Origin: Spongiibacteraceae bacterium UBA5047
GTDB taxonomy: Bacteria; Pseudomonadota; Gammaproteobacteria; Pseudomonadales; Spongiibacteraceae
Direction of reading: 5' to 3'
Length of the DNA stretch: 64,000 nucleotides
Assembly: GCA_002415025.1 (NCBI GenBank)
Contig: DIBR01000015.1
Location: forward strand, 142,702 to 206,701
Each line of letters begins with the position of its first letter. The first letter of the stretch is position 1. Made by a program: the position numbers and the translations under genes. Under the pieces are notes generated by a model, which saw only the letters and a list, made by a program, of their open reading frames with translations, did not search any database and had not been told where the DNA came from. Below are positions 1-9,384 of the stretch, one piece after another.

Positions 1-474
1 GGCCGGGGCAAGACCAACAGTCGCATCAATCTCTGCGCCCAACATGCGCGCGATCAGGCTGGCGTAGGCCAGATGATGGGTACTGTGTGCGGCTACGTAG
101 CAAAGCTCGCGCTGTACGGTAGACTCAACAATGACGTGCTGCGTTTCGGTGAGGGAAATTTCGCTTTTGACCTTCAGCAAGCGCTCGGTACTATTGCAAG
201 CCTGCAACCACCGCTGCCAGTCGCTAATGGTTTCGCAGGCCAAATCAAAGTCGCTTTCCACCGCGCTGTTGCGATCACGGATGTCGTAATCCACCGTGCC
301 GCTATCCAGCCCTGCTCGCAGGGCGTGGTAGTGGTCCAATACATGGCGAAGGTGGCGTCCCACGCCATAATCGACCAGCGCCGGGGCCTCGGCATAGCCC
401 TGGCGGCCAACCGTTTCGAGCAATTGCCGGAATTGCTCCAACACCTCGATGTTGGCTTGTATTAACTCGCGCAT
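1..474 (-). CDS. DinB-like superfamily protein (partial, C-terminus outside window)
   Basis: The first 158 codons of a minus-strand gene are present, opening with ATG at 474 (MRELIQANIEVLEQF) and still open at base 1. The chain is helical with His residues spaced as in DinB/YfiT four-helix proteins: VGRHLRHVLDHYHAL near residues 37-51 and AAHSTHHLAYASLIARMLG near 126-144. In that family such histidines usually bind a divalent metal, and members are damage-inducible or thiol-linked enzymes of mostly unknown role. The start overlaps the end of the upstream acyltransferase gene by 13 bases, so it is the third gene of an operon with the acyltransferase and the ATP-grasp protein. The specific function cannot be told from sequence. 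Confidence 0.75.
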   Translation of the reverse strand, partial: MRELIQANIEVLEQFRQLLETVGRQGYAEAPALVDYGVGRHLRHVLDHYHALRAGLDSGTVDYDIRDRNSAVESDFDLACETISDWQRWLQACNSTERLLKVKSEISLTETQHVIVESTVQRELCYVAAHSTHHLAYASLIARMLGAEIDATVGLAPA

Positions 475-2213
475 TCTAACCTCTGTGCATTCATAAACTG
501 TTTGGCTCCCTCATCGCCCATGTAGCGCTTGAGGTATTTGGCGGGCGTGGTTCGCAGATCCACCACGATCAGCCCGGCGAGCGTGTTGTTAAATTCCGGG
601 TCAACGTTAAAGCACACGAAGCGCCCGTTTAGAGACAGGTAATGTCGCAGTAATACCGGAATGGACTTGCCCGGATCACTGCGCCCAACCAGTTTGTTGA
701 GCACCTTGATATTGGCAAGCGAGGCGAGCATCTCGGCGGTCCAGAAACGGCGCGCCACCTTGAGCGGGCGCAATGGGCGTACACTGCCATGAAAGCGATC
801 ATCGCTGAAATGCCCCACCATGGTGTCGGCAATCAGTGCGCGAGCGATATCTGAATAGTCCCGCGAAATACTGACCGGGCCGAACAGGGTGTTGTAGGTC
901 GGGTTGTTGACCAAAAAGGCACCGATGCCGCGCCACAACAGATCCAGCGCAGTCGGCCGGCGTTGATAGTCGGGATGAATAAAGGAGCGCCCCATTTCAA
1001 TTGCGGCGCCCAGGCGGGAAACAAAGGCCTTGTCGAAGCGATACAGGGTGCGACTGTACAAACCCTGTATCCCGTGCTCACGCACAATCTCGTCGATCAA
1101 CCCGATGCGATAGCCGCCGACGACCGTATTTTTTTCGCGATCCCAGATAAAAAGGTGTAAATAGTAATCGTCGTAGTGGTCAATATCAGCGGCACTGCCG
1201 GTGCCCTCACCTGCGGCGCGAAAGGTTTCTTCGCGCATCAGTCCAAGCTGATCCATCACCGGCCCCATGGCTGTGCGCGGTGCGCAATAGACCTGAAATT
1301 CGGCCTGCTCAAGTAACAGATATTCCTGCATACCGGCAACGGCCGCCGCTAGCTGCTCAACGGCTACCGGCTCGCGCAAAGGCGCGTAGGCCTTCGATGT
1401 TACAGACGCCGTGCGGTTCGAGTGGCTGAGCATGTCGGTGCTAATACGCAGATAGTGAGTAATCGCTTCGTCACTGTCGAGATGCTGCCAATCCACCGGC
1501 GCAATGGGCTGCCCCACGGTCAGACGCAGGGTTTTGCCGCGTTTGTTCGCCAACTCCCGCGCCAACATCAGGGTACGCAAGCGCGGATGCACGAGGCCGG
1601 CGGCGTAAAACAGCGCGCTGTTGCGACCGTGAACATAGAGCGGTACGCAGGTCGCATTCTGGCGGCGCAGCAACTGCCCGGCCAGTCGATGCCACTGGCG
1701 GTCATGAATGCGGCGGCTTTTTACATCGTACGCAGAGACCATGCCGGCAGGAAAAATAAGCAAACAACCGCCCTGCTCCAAATGCCGGTGCGCCTCGCGA
1801 ATACCCGCTGCATTCACTCGGCTTGCGTTCGCTGACAGGATATCGAGACCAATAAACAATTCTGCCAGCTCGGGGATGCGGCGCAACAGCGCATTGGTCA
1901 TCACTTTGAGGTCGGGCCGCACTTCCAGTAGCTTGCGGGCAATGGCTACGCCTTCGAGCCCGCCCAACGGGTGATTCGCTACCAGCAGAGTTGCACCTTC
2001 ACGCGGAATAGCGGCCAGTTCGGCGTCACCGTCAACAGAAAGCGACACGTCCAGCGCGTCCAGCGTGTACTGCAAAAACGGCAGTCCTGCGGTGGCACTG
2101 GCAGGCTTGCGGTCATAGGCTGCCGCCAGCGGAGTTAACCCCAACATAGACGAAGCAACCGTCGCCAGGGGCTTTTGCTTGAGCGGCAAATGAAAGGGGT
2201 TGGCAGTGGCCAT
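462..2213 (-). CDS. OlsF-like bifunctional acyltransferase (PlsC-type + OlsB/GNAT-type)
   Basis: This 583-aa protein has two domains. The N-terminal half carries a PlsC-like lysophospholipid acyltransferase with the catalytic block NHPLGGLEG at about residues 80-88 and a substrate block FPAGMVSAY. The C-terminal half (about 290-480) resembles OlsB/hemolysin-type N-acyltransferases (MREETFR, GGYRIG, EMGRSFIHPDYQRR). The same order occurs in OlsF, which makes ornithine or related aminolipids by N-acylation then O-acylation; that role is inferred here. The start is placed at ATG 2213, two bases after the stop of the upstream ATP-grasp gene; an in-frame start at 2273 would overlap that gene by about 60 bases. 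It probably acts at the inner face of the cytoplasmic membrane. Confidence 0.8.
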   Translation of the reverse strand: MATANPFHLPLKQKPLATVASSMLGLTPLAAAYDRKPASATAGLPFLQYTLDALDVSLSVDGDAELAAIPREGATLLVANHPLGGLEGVAIARKLLEVRPDLKVMTNALLRRIPELAELFIGLDILSANASRVNAAGIREAHRHLEQGGCLLIFPAGMVSAYDVKSRRIHDRQWHRLAGQLLRRQNATCVPLYVHGRNSALFYAAGLVHPRLRTLMLARELANKRGKTLRLTVGQPIAPVDWQHLDSDEAITHYLRISTDMLSHSNRTASVTSKAYAPLREPVAVEQLAAAVAGMQEYLLLEQAEFQVYCAPRTAMGPVMDQLGLMREETFRAAGEGTGSAADIDHYDDYYLHLFIWDREKNTVVGGYRIGLIDEIVREHGIQGLYSRTLYRFDKAFVSRLGAAIEMGRSFIHPDYQRRPTALDLLWRGIGAFLVNNPTYNTLFGPVSISRDYSDIARALIADTMVGHFSDDRFHGSVRPLRPLKVARRFWTAEMLASLANIKVLNKLVGRSDPGKSIPVLLRHYLSLNGRFVCFNVDPEFNNTLAGLIVVDLRTTPAKYLKRYMGDEGAKQFMNAQRLECAS

Positions 2214-2215
2214 AA

Positions 2216-3334
2216 TCAGTCGTTCTCCGGGTATTGGCGAACCAGATTGGCTTCGAGGCGCCAGGCGCGCCACAAGGCCATCAGCGAAGGCGGCTTGTGA
2301 CCTTGCTTTCGATTTTCATTACCGATGCGAAACAGGGTGGCATATTGGTCAAACAAGGCCCGCATGGCCGGCCACAGGCGCATGTTTTTATCCCAAATAT
2401 GAATAGATTCGGAACTGGCACCATTGATTTCTATTACGGCGAAGTCCTGCCCGCGGATCAAGCGCTCAATGGAGTGAAACTTGATATCCAGACGGCCGTA
2501 GTAATAACCGGGCAGCTCGTCAAACAGGGTATCGAGCGCCGCCGTTAGTTCGTCGCTGATATAGGCCGCACCATCGCGAAAGATCGCACCTTTGGAATGA
2601 CTCGCGGAGAACACCAGACGGTAGGCCTGCCCGGCGGGAATAACCACATGCCAGTTATGTTTGTGACGCTCGTGATAAAGCCCGGTGAGGTTGGCTGCAC
2701 GGGGGTCGGCAAGCAACAGTTGCTCCAGCGTGCGCTCGCCGTCACCAACCACATAAGGGGAATACTTCAGCGCCAGCGAGGTAATGCGGCCACGCGCTTC
2801 GCCCGGCATGCGCACATAAAACACACCGGCCTCCGGCTCCCACAGTGCCAGCTTCTGGACGACAATGGCGGCGCCTTGCGGATAGGCAGCAATATAGGCT
2901 GCCAACTCATCAGCGCTGTCGAGGCATTTCACGCCCGCACCGCGACAGCCAATATCAGGCTTGGCCACCAACGGAAAATGGATACCCGCCTCGCGCAACC
3001 GCGGCAACAACTGCTCAACCTGCACCACAGGAGGTTCTGCTGTAACACTCAGGGTCACCCAGGGCAGCACCCACTCACGGCCTCTGGGTCCGCACTGTGC
3101 CAGGACCTCGGTCTTGGCAACGCCAACCATGCCCGACAAGGGCACCGCCGGGTTGGCGATCAGCGGCAGGGTGGCGCTGCGATACCGGACACTGAGGGCA
3201 AGCCATTGAATAACCACGGGGAAATACATGGCCCACAAGGGCCAGAACTCAAACCAGGAGGTGCTGCGACCACTCATCTCCAGCGCCGGCATGCCATCTA
3301 CGCTGTAAGCCAGCTCACCGGAAGATTCAGACAT
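2216..3334 (-). CDS. ATP-grasp domain protein
   Basis: A 372-aa protein with an ATP-grasp fold. The lysine strand is seen in FPLVAKPDIGCRGAGV (about 125-140), a central glycine-rich region follows, and the metal-binding end reads DFAVIEINGASSE (about 300-312). Family members ligate a carboxylate to an amine or thiol through an acyl phosphate. A hydrophobic stretch near residues 30-50 (WPLWAMYFPVVIQWLAL) may attach it to the membrane. It is the first gene of the operon with the OlsF-like acyltransferase. Joint action in making or modifying an amino-acid-containing lipid is plausible but is inference. The substrate cannot be read from the sequence. Confidence 0.75.
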   Translation of the reverse strand: MSESSGELAYSVDGMPALEMSGRSTSWFEFWPLWAMYFPVVIQWLALSVRYRSATLPLIANPAVPLSGMVGVAKTEVLAQCGPRGREWVLPWVTLSVTAEPPVVQVEQLLPRLREAGIHFPLVAKPDIGCRGAGVKCLDSADELAAYIAAYPQGAAIVVQKLALWEPEAGVFYVRMPGEARGRITSLALKYSPYVVGDGERTLEQLLLADPRAANLTGLYHERHKHNWHVVIPAGQAYRLVFSASHSKGAIFRDGAAYISDELTAALDTLFDELPGYYYGRLDIKFHSIERLIRGQDFAVIEINGASSESIHIWDKNMRLWPAMRALFDQYATLFRIGNENRKQGHKPPSLMALWRAWRLEANLVRQYPEND

Positions 3335-3477
3335 TTTCAGCTCGTTCTCTCATCCACATAGGTTCTCATCGTTCACGACTTTTGAGGGGCCTAACTGTGC
3401 TTAGTTCACAAAATTTTGCCGCCATGTCGTTAATAGATGACAGCGCTACGCAAATGTTACAAACCCGTTGCAATACA

Positions 3478-4455
3478 TCAGCTTAGATTTTCATCCCGAA
3501 ATTGCGCCGGCGTTTTGCCAGCCCAGCGCTTGAAGGCTTTGACAAAGGCGCTTTCATCGGAAAAGCCCAGCCGCTCGCTGCAACGCGCTACGCTATCGCC
3601 GGCGCGTAAATACTGCTCCGCCAGTTGCTGAAGTACGGTGGCCCTCAGCAGGCGGAAGCTGCTGCCTTCGTCCTGCAGTTTGCGCACCAGATGACGTCCG
3701 CTGATATCGAGCTGCCCGGCAACACGCTCTTTGCCCCAACGCGGGTGTTGCCGCAAAATCTGCTGCACCTGCACCGCCAAACCTGCACTGTCGAGACTGC
3801 CGAGAATGTCGTCTGCAAGCTGCGACAGATGATCGCGCAGGGTCGCATTTGCCTGAATCAGGGCAGTAGACTGTAGATCGGCATCGAAACACAGAGCATC
3901 TTGCGCCGCACCAAATCGCACAGGCACACGTAACAATTCTTCGTAGCGTGCGGCATCTCCTCCGGCTGCAACAAAACGCAATTCGTGAATCGCAAAGCCG
4001 TCGCCCGTCACCCAGCGCGCCAGGTTAAGTACACAGGCCATAACCGCCTCAACGCGCTCGCGGCGGCACCGGTTGTAATGCGGTTCGTAGGTCAGCAGGC
4101 ACAGACCGCCCTCATAGTCGAGACTGAAATCCCCCCCTTCACCGACAATGGGGTGATACTCGACCAGCATATCCAGCGCTTCGCCGAGGGTTTCGCAGCT
4201 CATCAACAACATGCCCACCAGGTCGAGATGGCCCACGTGCAGCGAAAGGCCGAGCTGCAAGCCCACCAGCGGATCTTCCGCTGCATCACAGTAGGCTTCC
4301 CACAAATCATCCTGCAAAACCAATGGCGTGCGCCCGTCGGCTGGAAGCTTGTCGCGCAAGCTCTGCGGCAATTCGATACCTGCTCGCTGAGCTGCCTGAA
4401 GTATCCCCTGGGTAAATTGATGGGTGACGCTGGGTTGAGTCGATTGCGATGTCAT
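3478..4455 (-). CDS. AraC family transcriptional regulator
   Basis: The 325-aa protein has an N-terminal ligand-binding region of the arabinose-binding-like AraC type (about 20-200, including LGLSLHVGHLDLVGML) and a C-terminal double helix-turn-helix (about 225-320). The latter includes RWGKERVAGQLDISGRHLVR and the family signature region ERLGFSDESAFVKAFKRWAGKTPAQFR. It is divergent from the monooxygenase gene at 4589 across 133 bases, the usual arrangement for an activator of the neighbouring catabolic genes. Regulation of the 4589-11748 run is therefore likely but inferred. Confidence 0.9.
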   Translation of the reverse strand: MTSQSTQPSVTHQFTQGILQAAQRAGIELPQSLRDKLPADGRTPLVLQDDLWEAYCDAAEDPLVGLQLGLSLHVGHLDLVGMLLMSCETLGEALDMLVEYHPIVGEGGDFSLDYEGGLCLLTYEPHYNRCRRERVEAVMACVLNLARWVTGDGFAIHELRFVAAGGDAARYEELLRVPVRFGAAQDALCFDADLQSTALIQANATLRDHLSQLADDILGSLDSAGLAVQVQQILRQHPRWGKERVAGQLDISGRHLVRKLQDEGSSFRLLRATVLQQLAEQYLRAGDSVARCSERLGFSDESAFVKAFKRWAGKTPAQFRDENLS

Positions 4456-4588
4456 TCGAGCGCGCTAATCCTCAAAGCTGTGCCAGATACGGCCTCAATT
4501 AACCTGTGGCCGTCCCGAAAAAGCCGTTAACTGCGTTGGCTGGTCGATTATGCTTCTTTAAGAACCATAATACCGGAGAGTATCCAGC

Positions 4589-5905
4589 ATGTATGCCGTC
4601 ATAGGCGCCGGCCCGATGGGACTGGCGACCGCCCGCAATTTGCAGAAATACAGCATCCCCTTCACGGGCTTTGAACTCAACAGCGATGTCGGCGGATTGT
4701 GGGATATCGACAACCCGCACAGCACCATGTACGAGTCAGCGCATTTAATTTCGTCCCGGCATATGACCGAGTTTGCCGAGTTTCCAATGGCGAAAAATGG
4801 CGCGCCTTACCCCCACCATTCCGAACTGCGCCAATACTTTCGCGATTATGCGGCACACTTCAATTTGTACAGCCACTATCGCTTTAACACCAAAGTCACT
4901 GCCGTTGAACCTGACGGAGATGCGGGCTGGTATGTCACCACGGAACATCAGGGCGAGACGAAACGCGAGGCCTTCAAGGGCGTACTGATTGCCAACGGCA
5001 CCCTGAACCACCCGAACAAACCCGAATTGCCCGGCAGCTTTGACGGTGAGTTACTGCATGCCTGCGACTATCGCAGCCCCGAGGTATTCGACGGCAAACG
5101 GGTTCTGATTGTCGGCTGCGGCAACTCCGCCTGCGACATTGCCGTTGATGCGGTTCATCGCGCCCGGTCGGTAGATATTGCCGTGCGCCGTGGCTACTAC
5201 TTTTTGCCCAAGTTTATCGGCGGCAAGCCCACCGATACGCTGGGCGGCGCGGTCAAATTGCCACGCCCTCTAAAACAGCGCCTCGACGCAGCCCTGATTC
5301 GCATGGTGGTGGGCAAACCTTCAGACTACGGCCTGCCCGACCCCGACTACAAAATGTACGAGTCACATCCGGTCATCAACTCGCTGGTACTGCACCATAT
5401 CGGCCACGGCGATATTAACCCCCGCCGGGAAATTCAGTCAGTCTCGGGCAACACCGTTACCTTCAGCACAGGTGACTCGGCAGACTACGACCTGATTCTG
5501 CTCGCCACCGGCTATCACCTGAATTACCCCTTTATCGACAAGAAGCACCTCAACTGGCCATCGGGCGGCGCACCCTCGCTCTACCTGAACATTTTCCATC
5601 CGAAGAACGACTCTCTGTTTGTCATGGGCATGATTGAAGCTGCCGGACTCGGCTGGGAAGGACGCAACGAACAGGCAGAAATGGTCGCGCTATATATCAA
5701 ACAGCGCGAAGCGGGCCGCAGCAGTGCTGAACAGATGCGCGACACCATTCGCCAGTTTGATGGCGGGCGTCTGGACGGCGGCTACGACTACCTCGACCTG
5801 GAGCGAATGGCCTACTACGTGCACAAGGACAGTTACCGCAAATCAATTGCCGACCACATACAGCAGCTAAAGCGCGACCTTCCCGCCAGCGAGAGACCGC
5901 AATGA
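4589..5905 (+). CDS. Flavin-containing monooxygenase (class B, FMO-like)
   Basis: A 438-aa flavoprotein with an FAD-binding GxGxxG at the N-terminus (IGAGPMGLATARN, residues 5-17), a second nucleotide-binding motif (VLIVGCGNSACDIA, about 172-185) and the class B fingerprint FDGELLHACDY (FxGxxxHxxxY). A Tyr rather than Trp at the end of the fingerprint favours an FMO acting on heteroatoms over a Baeyer-Villiger enzyme, though this is not decisive. The ATGY motif (LLATGYHLNYPF) is present. A GGAG ribosome site lies about 10 bases before ATG 4589. It is the first gene of a run ending in a TonB receptor, so it probably oxidises an imported hydrophobic compound. Confidence 0.88.
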   Translation: MYAVIGAGPMGLATARNLQKYSIPFTGFELNSDVGGLWDIDNPHSTMYESAHLISSRHMTEFAEFPMAKNGAPYPHHSELRQYFRDYAAHFNLYSHYRFNTKVTAVEPDGDAGWYVTTEHQGETKREAFKGVLIANGTLNHPNKPELPGSFDGELLHACDYRSPEVFDGKRVLIVGCGNSACDIAVDAVHRARSVDIAVRRGYYFLPKFIGGKPTDTLGGAVKLPRPLKQRLDAALIRMVVGKPSDYGLPDPDYKMYESHPVINSLVLHHIGHGDINPRREIQSVSGNTVTFSTGDSADYDLILLATGYHLNYPFIDKKHLNWPSGGAPSLYLNIFHPKNDSLFVMGMIEAAGLGWEGRNEQAEMVALYIKQREAGRSSAEQMRDTIRQFDGGRLDGGYDYLDLERMAYYVHKDSYRKSIADHIQQLKRDLPASERPQ

Positions 5906-5935
5906 CCCGCCGCAATGGCGCACGCCTGATGAGAC

Positions 5936-6850
5936 TTGCCTGTGAGTGAATACAGCAACATCGAGGTAGCCTTCAGTCCGCAAAGCCTGCTGGTGCTGAA
6001 CGCCATTCTCGCGGGCATGATTTTCGGGGTGTCGCTGAAACTGACCCGCGCAGACTTTGTGCGCGTGATTCGCCAGCCGCGGGCGCCGCTGGCCGGCTTG
6101 CTGGCACAGTTCGTTTTATTGCCTGCGGGCACCTGCGTGGCTACCGCGCTATTTAACGTACCCGCCGAGCTCGCACTCGGCATGATTCTGGTCGCCTCCT
6201 GCCCCGGCGGCAGCTTCTCCAACGTGATGACCTGGCTGAGCAAGGCCAGCGTACCCGTTTCAGTGAGCATGACGGCAATCTCCAGCCTTGGCGCCATTGT
6301 GATGACGCCCTTTAACTTTGCGCTCTACGGCCACCTCAACCCGCATACCCGCCCGCTGTTGCGCGACATTGCTCTCGACCCGCTCAACCTGATTGCACTG
6401 GTGGCACTGGTATTGGTGCTACCCCTCATTCTCGGCATGGCGGTCGGCAGCCGCCATCCCCGGCTGGCTGAACGCGCCGACAAACCCATGCGCTTGTTCA
6501 CGCTGCTGGTGTTCTTGCTGTTTGTCGTGGTCGCCTTCGCCAACAACCTGGACAACGTCGTCCGTTTTGCCGGGCAGATTCTTGTGCTCGTTGCGGTACA
6601 CAATATTTTTGCCCTGTCTCTGGGTTACGGTGCCGCGCGCCTGCTGCGCTTGCCGCAGGATGAACGCCGCGCTGTCACGCTTGAAGTCGGCATTCAAAAT
6701 ACCGCGCTGGGCCTCTCCATTATTTTCACTTTCTTCCCGGACGCGGGCGGCATGATGCTGATCGCCGGCTTCTGGAGTTTCTGGCATTTACTGGCTGGCA
6801 TGACGCTGGCCTTGATCTGGTCGCGCAGCAAGGAGCGGACGTATGGCTGA
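5936..6850 (+). CDS. Bile acid:sodium symporter (BASS/SBF) family transporter
   Basis: A 304-aa polytopic membrane protein with 8-10 hydrophobic segments. It carries the BASS motifs GVSLKLTRADF after TM1 and PGGSFSNVMTWLSKA at about residues 83-97, where unwound helices bind sodium and an organic anion. Family members import bile acids, pantoate, sulfated steroids or similar anions with sodium. The start is TTG 5936 or, two codons later, GTG 5942; no strong ribosome site separates them. It overlaps the next gene by 8 bases, so the two are likely translationally coupled. Its place after the monooxygenase fits inner-membrane transport of the compound that the TonB receptor takes up. Confidence 0.88.
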   Translation: MPVSEYSNIEVAFSPQSLLVLNAILAGMIFGVSLKLTRADFVRVIRQPRAPLAGLLAQFVLLPAGTCVATALFNVPAELALGMILVASCPGGSFSNVMTWLSKASVPVSVSMTAISSLGAIVMTPFNFALYGHLNPHTRPLLRDIALDPLNLIALVALVLVLPLILGMAVGSRHPRLAERADKPMRLFTLLVFLLFVVVAFANNLDNVVRFAGQILVLVAVHNIFALSLGYGAARLLRLPQDERRAVTLEVGIQNTALGLSIIFTFFPDAGGMMLIAGFWSFWHLLAGMTLALIWSRSKERTYG

Positions 6851-7781
6851 CAAAATACTCATTACCGGAGCAGCGGGTTATATCGGCTCAAAACTCGCCG
6901 CTCGGCTGAACGAACAATTCGACGTAGTTGGTGTTGATATCCGTATACCGGAAAGCCCTCCCTGCGCCATGCTGCAGTGCGATATTCGAGATTCGAAACT
7001 GGCCGACATTGTTGCAAGTGAAGGCATTACCCATGTGGTTCATCTTGCATCGGTTCTGGAAAGCCGCGGCGACGTTGAACTGGATTACGATATTGACGTC
7101 AACGGCACTCGCAATGTTGTCGAGGCCTGCTTGCAAGGGAAGGTAAAACACCTGACGGTAACCAGCTCGGGCGCCGCTTACGGATACCATGCCGACAACC
7201 CCCATTGGCTCGATGAATACGACCGTCTGCGTGGCAACCCCGAGTTCGCTTACTCGCTGCATAAAACGCTGGTGGAAAACTATCTGGCAGAAATACGCGA
7301 GCAGCACCCGGAGCTAAAACAACTTATCCTGCGCCCGGGAACCGTGCTGGGCACACAGACACAAAACCAGATCACCAACCTGTTTGAGAAGCCTCGCATT
7401 CTCGCCGTACGCGGCTCGCGCTCGCCTTTTGTGTTTATCTGGGACGAGGACATTCTCGACATTATTGATCTTGGCATTCGCGAATCAAAAGCCGGCATCT
7501 ACAATCTCGCCGGAGACGGTGCGCTTGCCATTGACGAGATCGCCGCACACCTGGGCAAACCGCTGCTCGCCCTGCCTGCCAGCCTTCTACGCCTCGCCCT
7601 GCACATTGGCCACGCACTCAGACTCACGCGCTACACGCCTGCACAAGTCAATTTTCTGCGTTACCGCCCGGTGCTCAGCAATCGCCGTCTTAAACGCGAA
7701 TTCGGCTACGAACCACAACTTACTTCACGCGAAGTCTTTGAACTTTTCGTCAAGCATGCACGAACGCGGGGGCAGTTATGA
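6843..7781 (+). CDS. NAD-dependent epimerase/dehydratase family protein
   Basis: A 312-aa extended short-chain dehydrogenase. The NAD motif is ITGAAGYIGSKLA (residues 6-18), the strand-4 acidic residue is in VGVDIRIP, and the catalytic pair is YSLHK at about 140-144, with the serine in TSSGAAYG. Relatives act on nucleotide sugars or as 3-beta-hydroxysteroid dehydrogenases. In this catabolic context a hydroxysteroid- or terpenoid-like alcohol is as likely as a sugar, but the substrate is unknown. It overlaps the transporter gene by 8 bases and the next SDR by 4 (ATGA). Confidence 0.85.
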   Translation: MADKILITGAAGYIGSKLAARLNEQFDVVGVDIRIPESPPCAMLQCDIRDSKLADIVASEGITHVVHLASVLESRGDVELDYDIDVNGTRNVVEACLQGKVKHLTVTSSGAAYGYHADNPHWLDEYDRLRGNPEFAYSLHKTLVENYLAEIREQHPELKQLILRPGTVLGTQTQNQITNLFEKPRILAVRGSRSPFVFIWDEDILDIIDLGIRESKAGIYNLAGDGALAIDEIAAHLGKPLLALPASLLRLALHIGHALRLTRYTPAQVNFLRYRPVLSNRRLKREFGYEPQLTSREVFELFVKHARTRGQL

Positions 7782-8566
7782 AATCGGTGCTCATCACCGG
7801 CGCCGCCAGCGGGTTGGGCTGGGAGCTAAGCCAGGTATTTTTCAAACGTGGCGACCGCGTACTACTGGTCGACCGCGACGCCGACGGGTTAAACGCACGC
7901 GCCACTGAACTGAACAGCGACCGCGTACTGACTCTGGTTTGCGACCTGTCCGATAACGCTGCCATTGCCGCCATCGCCACGGCCGTAAACGACAAGCTCG
8001 GCGCACTCGACATACTGGTCAACAATGCCGGTATTACCCAGCGGTCACTGGCTGCCATTACCCAACCCGGGGTAATGAAGACCGTGATGAAAATAGACTG
8101 GCAGGCGCCCATGGAACTGGCCCTGACCTTATTGCCCGCACTCTACAAAACCCGCGGATCGATTATCAATATAGGCTCCATGGCCGGCTGGATGCCGGTA
8201 CCGGGGCGCGCAGGCTATTGCAGTGCAAAATCGGCCCTGGCGCAGTTTTTTGAAGTTCTGCGCATGGAAGAGGCGGCCAACGGCATTCATATTTTAATGG
8301 TGTATCCCTCCTTCCTCGATACTCCGATAGAAAAAAATGCACTCGGCGGTGACGGCGGCCCGGCCAGACATGCCCGCTCTACGCTTGGCCGTATCGACAG
8401 TGCCGGCGAACTGGCGCAAAACATAGTGCACGCGCTCAATCAGAAAAAACCGCGCCTGTTTCCGAACAAATTTACCCTGTTTGCCAGCATACTATGGCGT
8501 ATAGCGCCCAGCCTGTTTCAACGGCTGACCTTAAAACGTTTCGCTGTGGAACTGGAGCAGCGCTGA
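7778..8566 (+). CDS. Short-chain dehydrogenase/reductase
   Basis: A 262-aa classical SDR. The cofactor motif TGxxxGxG is seen as ITGAASGLGWEL, followed by LVDRDADG (an Asp at the end of strand 2 suggests NAD(H) preference), NNAGI near residues 85-89, the catalytic Ser in NIGSMAG and the YCSAK active-site motif. It reduces or oxidises an alcohol or ketone in the cytoplasm. It begins inside the stop of the preceding epimerase gene and its own TGA shares a base with the ATG of the permease gene (TGATG at 8564-8568), so four genes here are strictly coupled. Confidence 0.9.
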   Translation: MKSVLITGAASGLGWELSQVFFKRGDRVLLVDRDADGLNARATELNSDRVLTLVCDLSDNAAIAAIATAVNDKLGALDILVNNAGITQRSLAAITQPGVMKTVMKIDWQAPMELALTLLPALYKTRGSIINIGSMAGWMPVPGRAGYCSAKSALAQFFEVLRMEEAANGIHILMVYPSFLDTPIEKNALGGDGGPARHARSTLGRIDSAGELAQNIVHALNQKKPRLFPNKFTLFASILWRIAPSLFQRLTLKRFAVELEQR

Positions 8567-9345
8567 TGGAATTTTTATACGCCACTTTGCACGACCCATG
8601 GTTCTGGCTGGCCGTGTTCGTCTTTGTCGCCTACACAATAGAAACCATTACCGGTTTTGGCAGTATTGTAATCGCGCTTTCGCTCGGCGCACTGCTGCTG
8701 CCCATCAGCTTGATGTTGCCGGTACTGGTACCGCTCAATATCTGCATGACCGGCTATCTCGCCGTGCGCCACCGCCGCAACATCCATTGGCCCACGCTGT
8801 TAAAACTCATACTGCCGATGATGGCCATAGGCACCCTGCTCGGCTACGGACTGCGCCCGTGGCTGGGCGACGCCGGTATGCGCAGCCTGTTCGCACTGCT
8901 TATCATCTGGTTTGCCGGGCGCGAACTCTATCGCTATTGGCGCAGTAGCGACAACGGCGCCCAGCGTTCAGGCTGGTTAACGCGCACCTGGATGCTGCTG
9001 GCAGGCGTCACTCATGGCTTGTTCGCTTCTGGCGGCCCCTTGCTCGTGTACGCACTGGCGGGCATTCAGCTCGACAAGGCACAGTTTCGTGCCACGCTGA
9101 TCAGCGTGTGGTTTACGCTCAACAGCCTGCTCACCCTGATATTTGCTTTTGATGGCAGCCTGTTTGCCTCCCTTCCCCGGCTCGTGCTGTTTTTGCCGGT
9201 GCTGGTATTAGGGGTACTGCTTGGTGAATGGCTGCATACCCGAATCAGTGAACAACGCTTCAGACTGGCCGTTTTCCTGCTACTCTTGATTACAGGAATC
9301 TGCCTTTTTATAGCCAGCAGCGGTGCGATCACCAGCCCAGAATAA
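8566..9345 (+). CDS. TSUP (TauE/SafE) family permease
   Basis: A 259-aa membrane protein with about eight hydrophobic helices. The N-terminal helix contains TIETITGFGSIVIALSLG and the second half repeats the pattern (GVTHGLFASGGPLLVYALAG), as in the duplicated TSUP/TauE fold. Members export or import sulfur-containing or carboxylate anions. I chose ATG 8566, which overlaps the SDR stop; an earlier ATG in frame at 8494 would add 24 residues that lie inside the SDR gene. Location suggests export or uptake of a product of the oxidation pathway; the substrate is unknown. Confidence 0.85.
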   Translation: MEFLYATLHDPWFWLAVFVFVAYTIETITGFGSIVIALSLGALLLPISLMLPVLVPLNICMTGYLAVRHRRNIHWPTLLKLILPMMAIGTLLGYGLRPWLGDAGMRSLFALLIIWFAGRELYRYWRSSDNGAQRSGWLTRTWMLLAGVTHGLFASGGPLLVYALAGIQLDKAQFRATLISVWFTLNSLLTLIFAFDGSLFASLPRLVLFLPVLVLGVLLGEWLHTRISEQRFRLAVFLLLLITGICLFIASSGAITSPE

Positions 9346-9384
9346 CGCACGCCGCTCACAACAATAACAAGAGGAGATCTGGAC

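Noticed and set aside
2214..2273. Longer start for the OlsF-like protein
   Set aside because: It would overlap the upstream ATP-grasp gene; the ATG at 2213 fits the operon spacing.
3396..3410. TGTGC-TTAGT-TCACA resembling a CRP site
   Set aside because: Spacer is five rather than six bases and one half-site is imperfect.
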